A stretch of DNA of 41,825 bases, from the NCBI GenBank assembly GCA_021769035.1, contig JAETTP010000018.1, positions 1-41,825 of the forward strand, written 5' to 3'. Source of the stretch: Bacillota bacterium. GTDB lineage: Bacteria; Bacillota; Dehalobacteriia; UBA4068; UBA4997. Shown here piece after piece: positions 34,558 to 41,825 of the stretch (position 1 is its first letter; each line of letters starts with the position of its first letter). Under the pieces are notes generated by a model. That model was given only the letters and a program-made list of their open reading frames with translations. It was not told where the DNA came from and ran no database searches. The position numbers and the translations under genes are program-made.

Positions 34558-35559
34558 TTAAAGCTGCAATTCCGCCCGCAGCAGCTCCGCCAGCTTGGCC
34601 CGGTTATGCTGCCAGACATTCCGATCGTCCACAAAATCAGCCGCCAGCAGCTCCACGCCAAAGGCCGCCAGCTTGGCCGCATCGCATTGCAACGGCACCG
34701 AGCCGCCCTTAGCCAGCTCCGCCAGCAGCGGCCCGGCGTAAGCGCCCACGTTGGCAATCACCTTATCCAGCAAATGCCCGCCCAGCTTCTCTGCCGCCCG
34801 CCGGTAATAATATTCCAAAACCGCCACCGAACAGCTAAGCGCCGCCGCCGGCATCTCGCCGGGCTCCGTCGCCATATTAGCGATGTAATAGACCTTGGCC
34901 GGGCTTTGCTTAATAGCCGTCGCCACCCCCGGCACCAGCAAATTAGCCACCAGGCTGGAATACATACTGCCCGGCCCAATAAAGATATAATCCGCCTCGG
35001 CAATGGCTTGCAGCACGTCGGCGCTGGCCTGGGGCGGCGCCTCGCCACTTTTGGGCAGCAGAAAAACCTCTTTAATCTGCCGCGCGTCCGCCGCAATCTG
35101 GCTTTCGCCCTGCAAACAGGTGCCGTCCTCCAGCAGCGCGCCCAGTGCCACGTCGGCCGTGGTGGAGGGCAAAACCCGCCCCTGAATAGCCAACAAAGCG
35201 GAAAGGCGCTCCGTGGCCGCAGCAAAATCCAGCTCCTCCGCCTGCATAATCGCCGCCAGCAAAATATTACCCACATTATGCCCTGAAAGGGTGCTGTCAT
35301 CCGGAAAGCGATAACACAGCAGGCGTTCCATATCCGGCTCGCTACAGCTCAACGCCACCAGGCAGCTGCGCACATCGCCCGGCGGCAGCATACCAAAATC
35401 CGCCCGCAGCTTGCCGCTGCTGCCGCCGTTGTCGGTCATCGCCACCACGGCGGTGGGCGCGCAGCCCAGGCTCTTCAGCACCCGCAGCAGGTTAGAAAGC
35501 CCTGTGCCGCCGCCGATTGCCACAATCCGCAGTTCCTCTGCGGCCCTATGTTCAGTCAA
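34558..35559 (-). CDS. yvcK: YvcK family protein (CofD-like, gluconeogenesis factor)
   Basis: The protein has 333 residues. IVAIGGGTGLSNLLRVLKSL is a nucleotide-binding start and AMTDNGGSSGKLRADFGMLPPGDVRSCLVAL is the family hallmark. YIFIGPGSMYSSLVANLLVPG and YIANMATEPGE follow. YvcK/GlmR binds UDP-sugars and adjusts carbon flow into peptidoglycan precursors. It starts at TTG (35559) with only a weak ribosome binding site. The order rapZ-yvcK-whiA is conserved across Bacillota and Actinomycetota. Confidence 0.95.
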   Translation of the reverse strand: MTEHRAAEELRIVAIGGGTGLSNLLRVLKSLGCAPTAVVAMTDNGGSSGKLRADFGMLPPGDVRSCLVALSCSEPDMERLLCYRFPDDSTLSGHNVGNILLAAIMQAEELDFAAATERLSALLAIQGRVLPSTTADVALGALLEDGTCLQGESQIAADARQIKEVFLLPKSGEAPPQASADVLQAIAEADYIFIGPGSMYSSLVANLLVPGVATAIKQSPAKVYYIANMATEPGEMPAAALSCSVAVLEYYYRRAAEKLGGHLLDKVIANVGAYAGPLLAELAKGGSVPLQCDAAKLAAFGVELLAADFVDDRNVWQHNRAKLAELLRAELQL

Positions 35560-35604
35560 AATCTAAAACCCCACTCTCTATTGATATTAACAGCTTAACA
35601 CTCA

Positions 35605-36480
35605 TCACTTTGCATATTTAGCCAAATCACGGTGGCTCACCCGCACGCTGATACCCTCCGGCAGCCCAGCGGCCGTCAGCCGCGCGCCCAGCTCCTCCGC
35701 AATAGCCACGGAGCGGTGCCGCCCACCGGTGCAGCCAATGCCAATAGCCAGATATTGCTTACCCTCCGCCAGATAAAGCGGCAACAGCTCCTGCAAAAGC
35801 GCGGTGTACTTCTGCAAAAAGCTCTGCGTCACCGGCCGCTCCAGCACAAAATCGCGCACTGGGGCGTCCTGGCCAGAAAGCGGTTTTAGCTCCGGCAGAT
35901 AAAACGGGTTGGGCAAAAAGCGCACATCCATCACCAAATCAACGTCAATCGGCAGGCCGTACTTAAAGCCAAAGGAAAGCACCCGAACCTGCAAAAGGTC
36001 ACCGGTTTGGCCCTGGGCCAGCAAGGCAGCCGCGTGCTCCTTAAAATCCTGCACCCTAAGGCCACTGCTATCGATAATCACATCAGCCTGCCCGCGGATA
36101 CCCGCCAGCCGCTGCCGCTCCTCCTGGATTCCCTCCAACAGGCCGCGCTTGTAAGCCAGCGGGTGCCGCCGCCGGGTTTCCTTAAAACGCCGCACCAAAA
36201 TTTCATCGGAAGCCTCAAGAAATATTATTTCGTATTTAAGGCCTTTATTCTTCAATTCCTGCAAAACGCGGGTCACGTCCTGAAAAAACTTGCCACCGCG
36301 CACGTCGGCCACCAAGGCCACCTTGTCATAATCCGACTGCACCTGCAAAATCAGTTCCACAAACTTGCTGAACAGATTGGGCGGCAGATTATCCACGCAA
36401 TAGTAGCCCATATCCTCCAGCACTTGCACAAAGTTGGTCTTACCCGCGCCGCTCATTCCCGTAACAATTTTTAAGTCCAT
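35605..36480 (-). CDS. rapZ: RNase adapter protein RapZ / YvcJ nucleotide-binding protein
   Basis: The protein has 291 residues. The Walker A motif is GMSGAGKTNFVQVLEDMGYYCVDNLPPNL, the Walker B region is VALVADVRGG, and the C-terminal block is YLAIGIGCTGGRHRSVAIAEELG. In E. coli RapZ delivers the sRNA GlmZ to RNase E. In Bacillota the homologue YvcJ binds and hydrolyses GTP, with an effect on late competence and envelope sugar metabolism. AGAGG precedes the ATG. It is 38 bases downstream of uvrC and 45 upstream of yvcK. Confidence 0.95.
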   Translation of the reverse strand: MDLKIVTGMSGAGKTNFVQVLEDMGYYCVDNLPPNLFSKFVELILQVQSDYDKVALVADVRGGKFFQDVTRVLQELKNKGLKYEIIFLEASDEILVRRFKETRRRHPLAYKRGLLEGIQEERQRLAGIRGQADVIIDSSGLRVQDFKEHAAALLAQGQTGDLLQVRVLSFGFKYGLPIDVDLVMDVRFLPNPFYLPELKPLSGQDAPVRDFVLERPVTQSFLQKYTALLQELLPLYLAEGKQYLAIGIGCTGGRHRSVAIAEELGARLTAAGLPEGISVRVSHRDLAKYAK

Positions 36481-36517
36481 AAATATACCTCTGAAAATCC
36501 CTATTCAATTTTCAAAA

Positions 36518-38392
36518 TCATTCGCTCCGCTTATGCAAATATTCGTAAAGGCTGGCCGCCGCCCGCCGGTTCATAGTTTCCACCAGGGCCAGCTCCTCCT
36601 CGCTGGCCGCCATAATCTGCTCCAGGGAGCCAAAAGCCCGCAGCAGAGCCGCCCGCCGCGCCGGCCCAATGCCCGGCACATCGTCCAAGGCGCTGGCCTT
36701 TTGGCCCTTTTCCCGCAGCCTGCGCTGATAGGTTATGCCAAAACGGTGGGCTTCGTCACGCACCCGCTGCAAAAGCTGCAAGCCGTGGCTGGTTTTCGGC
36801 AGAATAATCGGCTCCGGGTCGTGCGGCCGGTAGAGCCATTCCTCGCTTTCGGCCAGGCCAAACACCGGAATGGTATCCAGCAGCCCCAGGGTTTCCAAAA
36901 TATCCACGGCCACCGCCAGCTGGCCCTTGCCGCCGTCAATCAGCAGCAAATCCGGCCATTCCGCCATCGGCGCTTCCTCCAGCCGCAGCTCGCCCTGCTT
37001 CAGCTGCTCCCGCTGGCTCAGGCCCCAGCCCATACGCCGGGCCACCGCCTCCCGCATAGCCATATAATCGTCGCCGTTGGTCTGCCCCTTAATGCGCATA
37101 TGCCGGTAAAGCGCTTTGGCCGGCTGGCCGCCCAAAAAGGTGACCAGCGCGGACACGGTGTAGGTGCCCTGCCAATGGCTGTTATCAAAGCATTCGATGC
37201 GCCAGGGCGGTTTGGGCAGCTGCAAAACCCGTTGCAGCTCGTCCAGGGCTTCGCCGCCGGCCGCCTTTTTGTAGGCCTGCTCCTCCAGCTCCCGGTTCAG
37301 CACAATTTCCGCATTATGCCGCACCAGCTCCAGCAGCCGCTTTTTTTCGCCAATTTTGGGGGCCAGCAAATTCACTCGGCCGCCGCGCTTTTGGTTCAGC
37401 CAATCGTTCACCGTCTGCATATCCTCCAGCGGCTCGCTCAGGCAGATTTCCGGCGGGATAAAATCCACCCCGCTGTAATATTGGCAGATAAAGGCCGTCA
37501 GCACCCGCTCCGGCGTGGTTTCACCCCGGTTATCCAAAAAGAAATGCTCCCGGCCCACCACCTTGCCCTCGCGCACGAAGAACACCTGCACCGCCGCCAG
37601 GCTTTCGTCCGGGGCCATCGCCACCGCCAACATATCCCGGTTATCGCTGCCCGCGTCCATATACTGCTTGCTCTGCACCAGCTTAATGGCAGCAATGCGG
37701 TCACGCAGCTGGGCGGCCTCCTCAAAGCGCAGCTCCTCCGAGGCCTTTTGCATTTGCGCCTGCAAATCCGCCAGCATACGGCTGCTTTTGCCCTCCAAAA
37801 ACTGCACCACCTGCCGGCACATTTCCCGATAAGCCGCCTTGTCCACCTTGCCAGTGCAGGGAGCCAGGCAGCGGCCGATATGGTAGTTCAAACAGGGGCG
37901 TTTCTGCTGCCGGAAGCTGCGGTTAGAGCAGCGGCGTAGCGGAAAAATCTCCCGCAGCAGCTTTTCGGTGATGTGCATAGCTCCCGCGCTGACGTAAGGC
38001 CCAAAGTAACGGCTGCTGTCATTTTTAACGGAGCGCACCTCAATCAACCGCGGATACTCCTCGCCCAGCGTCACCGCCAAATAGGGATAGTGCTTGTCGT
38101 CCCGCAGCATAATGTTGTATTTAGGCGCGTACTCCTTAATCAGATTGCTTTCCAGCACCAACGCTTCCATTGCCGAGGAAACCACAATCCATTCCAACTC
38201 CTCCACCACCCTCATTTGGGCGGCGGTTTTGGGGGCCAGGCGGCTTTCGTCCTGAAAGTAAGAACGCACCCGCTGCTTGAGGGATTTCGCCTTGCCCACG
38301 TAAACAACCTGGCCGTCGCCGTCACGCATAATGTACACTCCAGGACTAGCCGGAAGCTCTGCCAGTTTTTCTTTTAATTTCGGGTTTGCCAT
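36518..38392 (-). CDS. uvrC: Excinuclease ABC subunit C
   Basis: The protein has 624 residues. The GIY-YIG nuclease is at 12-95 (ASPGVYIMRDGDGQVVYVGKAKSLKQRVRSYF). The UvrB-interacting UVR motif is at about 205-240 (LQAQMQKASEELRFEEAAQLRDRIAAIK). The RNase H-like endonuclease has IECFDNSHWQGTYTVSALVTF and LLLIDGGKGQL. Helix-hairpin-helix motifs are at the end (LDDVPGIGPARRAALLRAFGSLEQIM). It makes both incisions in nucleotide excision repair. It follows uvrA by 81 bases, which hold an AT-rich hairpin AAAAATCT-ATA-AGATTTTT (about 38434-38452). Confidence 0.97.
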   Translation of the reverse strand: MANPKLKEKLAELPASPGVYIMRDGDGQVVYVGKAKSLKQRVRSYFQDESRLAPKTAAQMRVVEELEWIVVSSAMEALVLESNLIKEYAPKYNIMLRDDKHYPYLAVTLGEEYPRLIEVRSVKNDSSRYFGPYVSAGAMHITEKLLREIFPLRRCSNRSFRQQKRPCLNYHIGRCLAPCTGKVDKAAYREMCRQVVQFLEGKSSRMLADLQAQMQKASEELRFEEAAQLRDRIAAIKLVQSKQYMDAGSDNRDMLAVAMAPDESLAAVQVFFVREGKVVGREHFFLDNRGETTPERVLTAFICQYYSGVDFIPPEICLSEPLEDMQTVNDWLNQKRGGRVNLLAPKIGEKKRLLELVRHNAEIVLNRELEEQAYKKAAGGEALDELQRVLQLPKPPWRIECFDNSHWQGTYTVSALVTFLGGQPAKALYRHMRIKGQTNGDDYMAMREAVARRMGWGLSQREQLKQGELRLEEAPMAEWPDLLLIDGGKGQLAVAVDILETLGLLDTIPVFGLAESEEWLYRPHDPEPIILPKTSHGLQLLQRVRDEAHRFGITYQRRLREKGQKASALDDVPGIGPARRAALLRAFGSLEQIMAASEEELALVETMNRRAAASLYEYLHKRSE

Positions 38393-38473
38393 AAATTATT
38401 TTTACCTATTAATTTTACTAAAATATAGAGAAAAATCTATAAGATTTTTTTTTGTAACGAAGCAGATGGGCCG

Positions 38474-41368
38474 CTATTGCAGTTTTGCCAGCTTTGCCGC
38501 CAAAAACTGCCCCGTATAACTTTCCGGCACCTGCACAATTTCCTCCGGCGTGCCAGTCGCCACAATCTGGCCGCCTCGGCCGCCGCCCTCAGGCCCCAGG
38601 TCAATAATATGGTCGGCGCATTTTATCACGTCCAGATTATGCTCAATCACCAGCACTGTGTTGCCGGCCTCCACCAGTCTATTAAGCACCTCCAGCAGTT
38701 TTTTAATGTCCGCAATATGCAGGCCGGTAGTAGGCTCGTCCAGGATATAAAAGCTTTGCCCCTGGCTGCGGCGAGAAAGCTCCGCCGCCAGCTTCACGCG
38801 CTGGGCCTCGCCGCCGGAGAGAGTGGTGCCGCTCTGCCCCAGCTGGATATAGCCCAACCCAACGTCCTGCAAAACCTGCAATTTATGGGCAATCCGCGGC
38901 ACGTTGGCAAAAAACTCCACCGCCTCGTCCACCGTCATCGCCAGCACGTCGGCGATGCTTTTGCCCTTGTATTTAACGTCCAGGGTTTCCCGGTTATAGC
39001 GCTGGCCCTTGCAGACCTCGCAGGGCACGTAAACGTCCGGCAGAAAGTGCATTTCAATTTTAATGATACCGTCGCCCTTGCAGGCCTCGCAGCGGCCGCC
39101 GCTGACGTTAAAGCTGAAACGCCCCGGCTTGTAGCCGCGCATTTTGGCCTCCGGCAGTTGGGCGTAAAGGTCGCGGATCAGGCTGAACAGCCCGGTGTAA
39201 GTGGCCGGGTTGGAGCGCGGCGTGCGTCCGATTGGGCTTTGGTCAATATCAATCACCTTTTCCAAGTTCTCAAGCCCCGTAATCCGGCGGAATTTACCCG
39301 GTTTGGTATGGGCACGGTTAAGCCGGTTGGCCAGGGTTTTGTAAAGTATTTCATTGATGAGGGTGCTTTTGCCGCTGCCGGAAACCCCGGTGACGCAAAT
39401 AAATTTGCCCAGCGGCAGCTCCAAGTCAATATTTTTCAGATTATTCTCCGCGCAGCCGAAAAGCTTCAGCACATTGCCGCTGCCTGGCCGGCGCAGCAGC
39501 GGCACGTCGATGCGCTGCTTGCCGCTCAGATACTGGCCGGTGATGGACTGAGGGCAGCGCATAACCTGCTGCGGCGTGCCGCAGGCCACCACCTGCCCAC
39601 CGTTGCGGCCCGCGCCCGGCCCAATATCCACCAGATAATCGGCGGAAAGCATCGTCTCGTCGTCGTGCTCCACCACAATCACGGTGTTGCCCAAATCGCG
39701 CAGCCGCTTCAAGGTGGCAATCAGCTGGCAGTTGTCCCGCTGGTGCAGGCCAATGCTGGGCTCGTCCAGGATATAGAGCACCCCAACCAAAGAGGAGCCA
39801 ATCTGCGTAGCCAGCCGAATCCGCTGGGCCTCGCCGCCGGAAAGAGTGGAGGCCGCGCGGGAAAGCGTCAGATAATCCAGCCCCACGTTCACCAAAAATT
39901 CCAGCCGGGCCCGGATTTCTTTCAACACCATGTGCACAATGCTCTCCTCCCGCTCGGAAAGCTGCAAGCCGGCGAAAAACTGCTGGGCTTCAAAAATCGT
40001 CAATTCGCTCAGTTGGTGGATATTCATTTCCTGCGGCTGGCCTTGCTCGTCCAAGTAGGTCAGCGTCACCGCCAAAACCTCCGGCTTCAAACGCGCCCCG
40101 TGGCAATCCGGGCAAGGGCTCTCCACCATATATTTTTCAATTTCCTCCCGGATAAAATCAGAATCCGTTTCCTGATAACGCCGCTCCAAATTAGGAATCA
40201 TACCCTCCCACGGCGCGTTAATATATTTCTCCCGGTGGTTATAATCGATATACTTAAACGACAAACGTTCCTTGCCGGTGCCGTACAAAATCAGCTGCAT
40301 TTGCTCCGGGGTCAATTCACGCAGCGGCACGTCCAACGAGAAGCCATACTGCTTGGACATCGCCTCAATAAAGCGGAACCACCAACCGGAGAAATTCTCG
40401 CTCCAGCGGGCCAGCGCACCCTCCCGCAGGCTCAACTCATCGCTGACCACCAGCAGGCCGGCGTCCACCTTCATACGGAAGCCCAAGCCGGAACAGCTGG
40501 GGCAAGCGCCGTAAGGATTGTTAAAGGAGAACATGCGCGGGGTCAACTCGTCCAGGCTGATACCGCAATCCGGGCAGGCCAGATTTTTGTTGAACTTGAG
40601 TTCCTGCTGATGGCTGATTTCCTGCCCCTCGTCGTCGGCGCCGCGGGTTTCCACCAGCACCAAAAGCTGACCGCCGGCCAGCTCCATCGCTGTTTCAATG
40701 GATTCCGCCAGCCGTTTCGCCACATCAGGCCGCACAGCCAGGCGGTCCACCACCACCTCCACCGAGTGCTTCTGCTGCTTGTTCACCTTGATTTCCTCGT
40801 CCAGCGTACGGATTTCACCATCTACCCGCACCCGCAAATAGCCGTCGCTTTTGATGTCGGCAAACAAACGCTGAAACTCACCCTTGCGTCCGCTCACCAT
40901 CGGAGCCAGCAGCTGCAAACGCGTGCCCTCCGGCAAGGCCAGCAGAACATCCACAATTTGGTCCACCGTCTGCTGGCTGATTGGCTTGCCGCACTTTGGG
41001 CAGTGGGGCTTGCCCACGCGGGCAAACAGCAAGCGCAGATAATCGTGGATTTCCGTCACCGTGCCCACTGTGGAGCGCGGGTTGCGGTTGGTGGTTTTCT
41101 GGTCAATCGCAATGGCCGGAGAAAGCCCCTCAATCACGTCCACCGCCGGCTTCTCCATCTGGCCCAAAAACAAGCGCGCATAGGAGGAAAGGCTCTCCAT
41201 ATAGCGCCGCTGCCCCTCGGCGTAAATAGTATCAAAAGCCAGCGAGCTTTTGCCGCTGCCGGAAAGGCCGGTTATCACCACCAGCTTGTTGCGCGGCAGT
41301 TTAACGTCAATATTCTGCAAATTGTGCTGTCGGGCCCCTTTTACGTAAATATATTCCTGTTTTGCCAT
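38474..41368 (-). CDS. uvrA: Excinuclease ABC subunit A
   Basis: The protein has 964 residues. It has two ABC ATPase modules with Walker [15 protein letters not shown] and [14 protein letters not shown] and two LSGGEAQR signatures. Zinc-binding Cys sets are CPDCGIS-type, [13 protein letters not shown] and [29 protein letters not shown]. It recognises DNA damage and loads UvrB. GAGGAG precedes the ATG by 11 bases. uvrB, commonly next to uvrA, is not in the window; upstream lies a promoter, a terminator and the RNA element copy 2. Confidence 0.98.
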   Translation of the reverse strand: MAKQEYIYVKGARQHNLQNIDVKLPRNKLVVITGLSGSGKSSLAFDTIYAEGQRRYMESLSSYARLFLGQMEKPAVDVIEGLSPAIAIDQKTTNRNPRSTVGTVTEIHDYLRLLFARVGKPHCPKCGKPISQQTVDQIVDVLLALPEGTRLQLLAPMVSGRKGEFQRLFADIKSDGYLRVRVDGEIRTLDEEIKVNKQQKHSVEVVVDRLAVRPDVAKRLAESIETAMELAGGQLLVLVETRGADDEGQEISHQQELKFNKNLACPDCGISLDELTPRMFSFNNPYGACPSCSGLGFRMKVDAGLLVVSDELSLREGALARWSENFSGWWFRFIEAMSKQYGFSLDVPLRELTPEQMQLILYGTGKERLSFKYIDYNHREKYINAPWEGMIPNLERRYQETDSDFIREEIEKYMVESPCPDCHGARLKPEVLAVTLTYLDEQGQPQEMNIHQLSELTIFEAQQFFAGLQLSEREESIVHMVLKEIRARLEFLVNVGLDYLTLSRAASTLSGGEAQRIRLATQIGSSLVGVLYILDEPSIGLHQRDNCQLIATLKRLRDLGNTVIVVEHDDETMLSADYLVDIGPGAGRNGGQVVACGTPQQVMRCPQSITGQYLSGKQRIDVPLLRRPGSGNVLKLFGCAENNLKNIDLELPLGKFICVTGVSGSGKSTLINEILYKTLANRLNRAHTKPGKFRRITGLENLEKVIDIDQSPIGRTPRSNPATYTGLFSLIRDLYAQLPEAKMRGYKPGRFSFNVSGGRCEACKGDGIIKIEMHFLPDVYVPCEVCKGQRYNRETLDVKYKGKSIADVLAMTVDEAVEFFANVPRIAHKLQVLQDVGLGYIQLGQSGTTLSGGEAQRVKLAAELSRRSQGQSFYILDEPTTGLHIADIKKLLEVLNRLVEAGNTVLVIEHNLDVIKCADHIIDLGPEGGGRGGQIVATGTPEEIVQVPESYTGQFLAAKLAKLQ

Positions 41369-41445
41369 AATTTTTTATACTCCTCTTTTTCTGCATTATC
41401 ACATATTATTTACTTTTTTATCATTGTTATATTATACCGCATTAC

Positions 41446-41474
41446 ATTATACCATTTTATTGTCCCGAACACAA
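41446..41474 (-). promoter_or_regulatory. uvrA promoter
   Basis: On the minus strand: TTGTGT (41469-41474), 17 bases, TATAAT (41446-41451), with TG one base before it (extended -10). A second TATAAT lies about 15 bases downstream. No SOS-type (DinR/LexA) box, such as GAAC-N4-GTTC, was seen near it. Confidence 0.7.
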
Positions 41475-41527
41475 GTACGCAAAAGTATTTTTCCTGCAAA
41501 AGCTAAATGCTAAGGTGCTCTTTAATA

Positions 41528-41559
41528 AAAAATCCTCAGATTTATTTCTGGGGATTTTT
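41528..41559. terminator. Bidirectional terminator upstream of uvrA
   Basis: AAAAATCC-t-CAG-N8-CTG-g-GGATTTTT with A and T runs on both sides. No gene inside the window ends here; it probably insulates uvrA from whatever lies to the right. Confidence 0.8.
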
Positions 41560-41622
41560 TATTTATTATCCTTGCAGTTGATACCACACTAACATCTGTA
41601 TAATGAAACAAGAGAGAAACGG

Positions 41623-41651
41623 TTGACAATTTTTAACAAATGTATTAAAAT
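41623..41651 (+). promoter_or_regulatory. Promoter of RNA element copy 2
   Basis: TTGACA (41623-41628), 17 bases, TAAAAT (41646-41651). It sits in the same position relative to the conserved leader as the promoter at 20487-20515 does to copy 1, but without the ACTGACTGT inverted repeat. Confidence 0.75.
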
Positions 41652-41657
41652 AAAAGT

Positions 41658-41825
41658 GGCTGTTTCCAGAGTGGACGGAAGCGGCAGGCACCACATTATC
41701 GCAGGGTGCTTTTTTATTTTCGCTCGTTATAAATTACACCTGCGATATTTGTTCACACTAAGCTCTTGCTTCGCCTTTCGCTATGCTCAGGCTTGCAAAT
41801 CGCTAAGTGTTCACTTAAAACGGTA
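41658..41825 (+). ncRNA. Structured leader element copy 2 (cut by window end)
   Basis: From 41658: hairpin GCTGTTTCC-N9-GGAAGCGGC (two G-U pairs), then GCACC...GGTGC followed by TTTTTTATTTT (41688-41720), a likely early terminator. The conserved block 41736-41764 follows, with TATCGCAGG (41697-41705) able to pair with CCTGCGATA (41739-41747). Next comes CACTAAGC (41754-41761) facing GCTAAGTG with one A/A mismatch, then TTCACTTAAAACGG. It matches copy 1 (20303-20480, minus strand). The peptide gene expected downstream lies outside the window. Confidence 0.6.

Noticed and set aside
36434-37939. Plus-strand ORF of 501 residues opposite uvrC
   Set aside because: It is a shadow of uvrC with atypical composition.
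38477-41506. Plus-strand ORF of 1009 residues opposite uvrA
   Set aside because: It is a shadow of uvrA; no domain, signal or ribosome binding site.

Overview
The window looks like a chromosomal segment of a Gram-positive-lineage (Bacillota) anaerobe. Supporting signs are the uvrA-uvrC-rapZ-yvcK-whiA block, several S-layer-homology (SLH) surface proteins, strong AGGAGG ribosome binding sites, frequent TTG/GTG starts and sigma-A type promoters with a 17-base spacer. I cannot place it to family. The moderately high G+C in genes, AT-rich intergenic DNA and SLH proteins would fit Clostridia or Negativicutes.

Layout. The left edge (1-350) carries two tandem TTGACA promoters reading leftwards into a typical rRNA operon leader, so a 16S gene should lie just outside. 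Next, all on the minus strand, come a 1243-residue secreted CHAP/ricin/InlB-repeat/SLH wall protein with a long structured leader, a Phd/ParE-like toxin-antitoxin pair, a PBECR-like nuclease gene lying between two 25-base direct repeats, and a secreted SCP/CAP-SLH protein. These are followed by rpoB-rpoC plus a small lipoprotein gene that overlaps the end of rpoC. Reading rightwards from 16.5 kb are a DNA glycosylase, an N-acetylmuramoyl-L-alanine amidase and panB.

The accessory core is 20.1-23.2 kb. It holds a compact, apparently undescribed locus: an XRE regulator, an inverted repeat around a consensus -35 box, a structured leader of about 180 nt, a 26-residue peptide with a near-perfect Shine-Dalgarno sequence, and a convergent short antisense RNA with its own consensus promoter and terminator. 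This has the anatomy of a type I toxin-antitoxin module. A second copy of the leader, in the opposite orientation and cut by the window end, starts at 41.6 kb. One helix changes in a compensatory way between the copies. Next to the locus are an Rpn-type nuclease gene and a GTPase operon led by a 34-residue membrane peptide missing from the ORF track.

From 23.2 to 28.5 kb a minus-strand run encodes a LysR regulator, a CrcB/Fluc fluoride channel, ThiC, a lipoprotein, a radical SAM protein and a UbiA prenyltransferase. Two ECF sigma factor/membrane-regulator pairs converge at 28.6-31.8 kb. A G5-M23 wall peptidase and the whiA-yvcK-rapZ-uvrC-uvrA block fill the remainder.

How it fits together: three separate wall-hydrolase types (CHAP, Amidase_3, M23), the SLH proteins, YvcK/WhiA/RapZ and the ECF systems give the window a strong cell-envelope theme. 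The small toxin-like genes sit in the gaps between housekeeping operons, mostly right after terminators or at gene 3' ends.
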